A stretch of DNA of 64,000 nucleotides from Pseudomonadota bacterium. GTDB lineage: Bacteria > Myxococcota_A > UBA9042 > GCA-2863065. The notes below the pieces were generated by a model. The model searched no databases. It was not told the origin of the DNA and worked only from the letters and a program-made list of their open reading frames with translations. Both the position numbers and the translations under genes were made by a program. The stretch spans positions 1 to 64,000 of the forward strand of contig SXOX01000088.1 in NCBI GenBank assembly GCA_005776585.1. Reading direction: 5' to 3'. Positions 62,199 to 64,000 of this stretch are shown piece by piece; within the stretch, counting starts at the first letter, position 1, and each line of letters begins with the position of its first letter.

Positions 62199-63212
62199 CT
62201 AGCCCTCCGTGGTCCCGCTGCCGACGAGCGTGAGGTGGCCGTCGAGATCGACGTCGGCCGGTAGCGTGCCCGCCTCGCGATACTCGCGGAGCTTGTTGCG
62301 CAACGTGCGCACGCTGATGTCGAGCGCCTCCGCGGCGTGCGTGCGGTTGTTGCGGTGACGGCGCAGGCTCGTGACGATCGCCTCCCGTTCGAGCTCGGCC
62401 AGCGTCAGCTCGACGCGTTGGAGGGCGCGCTCGAGTCCCATCGGGTTGGGCTCCGGAAGCGCGACGACGAGCGCCTCGGCCTCGATCACGTCGTCCCCGG
62501 AGAGGATCATGGCCCGCTCGAGCAGGTTCTCCAGCTCGCGCACGTTGCCCGGGACGTCGTAGCCCTCGAGCAGCGCCATCGCCGCCGGCGAGATCGTCGG
62601 GGTCGCGCGCCGGAAGCTGCGCGAGAGCCGCGAGAGGAGCGCGTGGGTGAGGGCCGGCAGGTCCTCGGGTCGGGCGCTCAGCGACGGAATGGTGATGGGA
62701 AAGACGTTCAGGCGGTAGTAGAGATCGCGGCGGAAGGTGCCCGCCTCGACCATCGCGGCGAGATCGCGGTGCGTCGTGGCGATGAGGCGCACCGGAGGGG
62801 CGGCCGCATGCGACTGGCGATCCTGGCGGTCGTGGATGAGCCGCAAGAGCCGCGCCTGATGCTCCAACGGCAGCTCGGAGACCTCGTCGAGCACGAGGGT
62901 CCCGCCGTCATTGCCGTGGAAGAGCTCGGTCGCGTCGAAGGTCGGAGCCAGCACGGCGCAGTTGACCGCGACGTAGTCCCCGGGGCGGCCGCTCTCCGCA
63001 TGGATGAGGCGCGCGAAGATCTCCTTGCCGGCGCCGGTGTCACCTTGGAGCAGCACGGTCGTGGGTGCATGCGCCACACCGCGCGCCATGGCCAATGCCC
63101 GCGCCATGGTCGGGTTGACCGACTCGAGCACGGCGTGCTCGAGTCCCGCGCGCGGGTTGGAGGTCGGGCTGCTGCCCGGGTCGTTGAGCTGTATCGCCGT
63201 CGCTTGAATCAT
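62199..63212 (-). CDS. AAA+ enhancer-binding protein homologue without the GAFTGA loop
   Basis: 337 residues from the ATG at 63212, which overlaps the upstream stop as ATGA. There is no receiver domain; about 25 residues precede the AAA+ domain (about 28-255). Walker A is GDTGAGKE (57-64), Walker B is TLVLDEV (105-111), and the arginine-finger region is FRRDLYYRLN (160-169). Between ELF (96-98) and DGGTL (102-106) only three residues remain where NtrC-type proteins have about 24, including GAFTGA. A Fis-type helix-turn-helix closes the protein (about 272-312; NRTHAAEALDISVRTLRNKL). Probably a regulator of flagellar genes that may not work with sigma54. Confidence 0.9.
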   Translation of the reverse strand: MIQATAIQLNDPGSSPTSNPRAGLEHAVLESVNPTMARALAMARGVAHAPTTVLLQGDTGAGKEIFARLIHAESGRPGDYVAVNCAVLAPTFDATELFHGNDGGTLVLDEVSELPLEHQARLLRLIHDRQDRQSHAAAPPVRLIATTHRDLAAMVEAGTFRRDLYYRLNVFPITIPSLSARPEDLPALTHALLSRLSRSFRRATPTISPAAMALLEGYDVPGNVRELENLLERAMILSGDDVIEAEALVVALPEPNPMGLERALQRVELTLAELEREAIVTSLRRHRNNRTHAAEALDISVRTLRNKLREYREAGTLPADVDLDGHLTLVGSGTTEG

Positions 63213-64000
63213 GACTTCGGAGCCTCCATGCCAGCCAGGAGCTGGAGCCGTCGGCCGGTTCCAGCGCGCCACGTCGCGCTCTCGTGCGCGAGTCGAACGA
63301 TGTTCTCGAGGGTCGGATCCACGTCCGCCGCAGCGTAGACGCGCGCGGCCTCGAAGTAGACGGCCGCCTCGACCGCCCTGCCCTCTCGCAGCAGGCACGC
63401 GCCCGAGTAGAGCAGGGTCTCACCGGGGGCGAGAGCCAGAGGCTCCGCGGCGCGCGCCAGCGCAGCGCAGTCGCCGGCGGCAAAGGCCAGATCGGCGCGC
63501 ATCACGGCCGTGGCTACCGCTCCGCCAGCGACGTCGAGGAGCGCCCGCGCTGACGTCAAGCCTTCGGTCTCGAGCGCACGCGCCGCCGCGGCCGTCAGGG
63601 TCGTGGCGCTCTCGACGTCGACCTGGCCCGCGCCGCTCGCCGCGAGCGTGCTCACGGCGGCGTTCGAGCCCTTGGCGTTGCCCCGGAGCCGCTCGGCACG
63701 CTCCCGCAGGCGGAGGTGTGCCGGCGCCGTGCGCAGCTCGGGCCGCTTCTCGTCCAGCCAGTCGAGCGTCTGACGCGCCCGATAGCCGTCCTCGGCCTCG
63801 AGATACGTCTCCGTGAGCGCCTCCAGGACAGCGAGTTCATCGGCGCGGGGCCGATTCGCGTCGGCCGCGGCCTTTCCGAGCCGCGGGCAGCGCTTGACGT
63901 CGACCGTCTCGCCCGCGCAGGCCAGCAGCGTCATGTAGACCGGGACCGCGCGCCGCGGAAGCCCCACGTGGCGGAAGGCGAGCGCCCCCAGCTGCTGCGT
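63209..64000 (-). CDS. TPR-like protein (partial, N-terminus beyond window edge)
   Basis: At least 263 residues of a helical protein with TPR-like segments (ELAVLEALTETYLEAEDGYR, GDCAALARAAEPLALAPGE, LLREGRAVEAAVYFEAARVY). The frame is open and TPR-like up to the edge (reading ALAFRHVGLPRRAVPVYM), so the true start lies outside; the GTG at 63967 is probably internal. No signal is visible. It overlaps the regulator gene by 4 bp and belongs to the same operon as flgB. Confidence 0.75.
   Translation of the reverse strand, partial: TQQLGALAFRHVGLPRRAVPVYMTLLACAGETVDVKRCPRLGKAAADANRPRADELAVLEALTETYLEAEDGYRARQTLDWLDEKRPELRTAPAHLRLRERAERLRGNAKGSNAAVSTLAASGAGQVDVESATTLTAAAARALETEGLTSARALLDVAGGAVATAVMRADLAFAAGDCAALARAAEPLALAPGETLLYSGACLLREGRAVEAAVYFEAARVYAAADVDPTLENIVRLAHESATWRAGTGRRLQLLAGMEAPKS

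Overview
The window is GC-rich (roughly two thirds G+C) and densely coded. It looks chromosomal and comes from a Gram-negative, aerobic, flagellated bacterium, most likely of the Myxococcota or a related deltaproteobacterial lineage. The signs are an alternative complex III plus caa3-type oxidase cluster, many lipoproteins with Ala/Asp/Thr/Pro-rich linkers behind the lipobox, a TamB-like protein, a very large PG-binding-domain protein of the type seen in myxobacteria, and flgB. I found no tRNA, rRNA, CRISPR array, intact insertion sequence or prophage.

Positions 1-16174 (minus strand) hold one long respiratory locus, probably driven by a sigma70-like promoter at 16146-16174. In transcription order it encodes a small Cys-rich membrane protein, haem O synthase (ctaB), an ABC-2 exporter pair, a Sco-like protein that has lost its cysteines, a canonical Sco lipoprotein, a dihaem cytochrome c, ActA-ActF (quinol:electron acceptor oxidoreductase), a small membrane protein, a second canonical Sco, CoxB with a fused cytochrome c, and CoxA (cut by the window edge). 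Most junctions are 4-bp ATGA/GTGA overlaps, so translation is probably coupled. The products form a quinol to ACIII to caa3 oxidase chain together with copper and haem assembly factors. Next to it is a separate lipoprotein joining one haem c to a copper monooxygenase fold with every expected copper ligand.

Positions 17.8-29.9 kb hold housekeeping and envelope genes: holA, a HAD-like phosphatase, a decayed HNH-family remnant in an AT-richer gap, a GGDEF protein, crcB, two lipoproteins, a coupled pair of unusual cytochromes (beta-propeller with one haem; membrane pentahaem protein fused to an FGE/sulfatase-modifying domain), and an SRAP/YedK protein.

Positions 29.9-43.0 kb form a minus-strand run: nitrobindin-like protein, a 2162-residue protein with a PG-binding domain and hydrophobic helices (possible secreted effector), a papain-like lipoprotein whose signal peptide is encoded across two 28-bp repeats, and a 1485-residue TamB/AsmA-like protein.

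Positions 43.1-61.8 kb are mixed: TPR proteins, a DUF2325-like protein, a lipid kinase, lipoproteins, an M23 peptidase, a surface lipoprotein with ten Ig/PKD-like repeats and a LamG domain, a B12-binding radical SAM protein and a UbiB-like kinase. Convergent genes here end within 0-22 bp of each other.

Positions 61.8-64 kb hold the end of a flagellar operon: a TPR-like protein (runs off the edge), an AAA+ enhancer-binding protein without the GAFTGA loop needed for sigma54 contact, and flgB without flgC after it.
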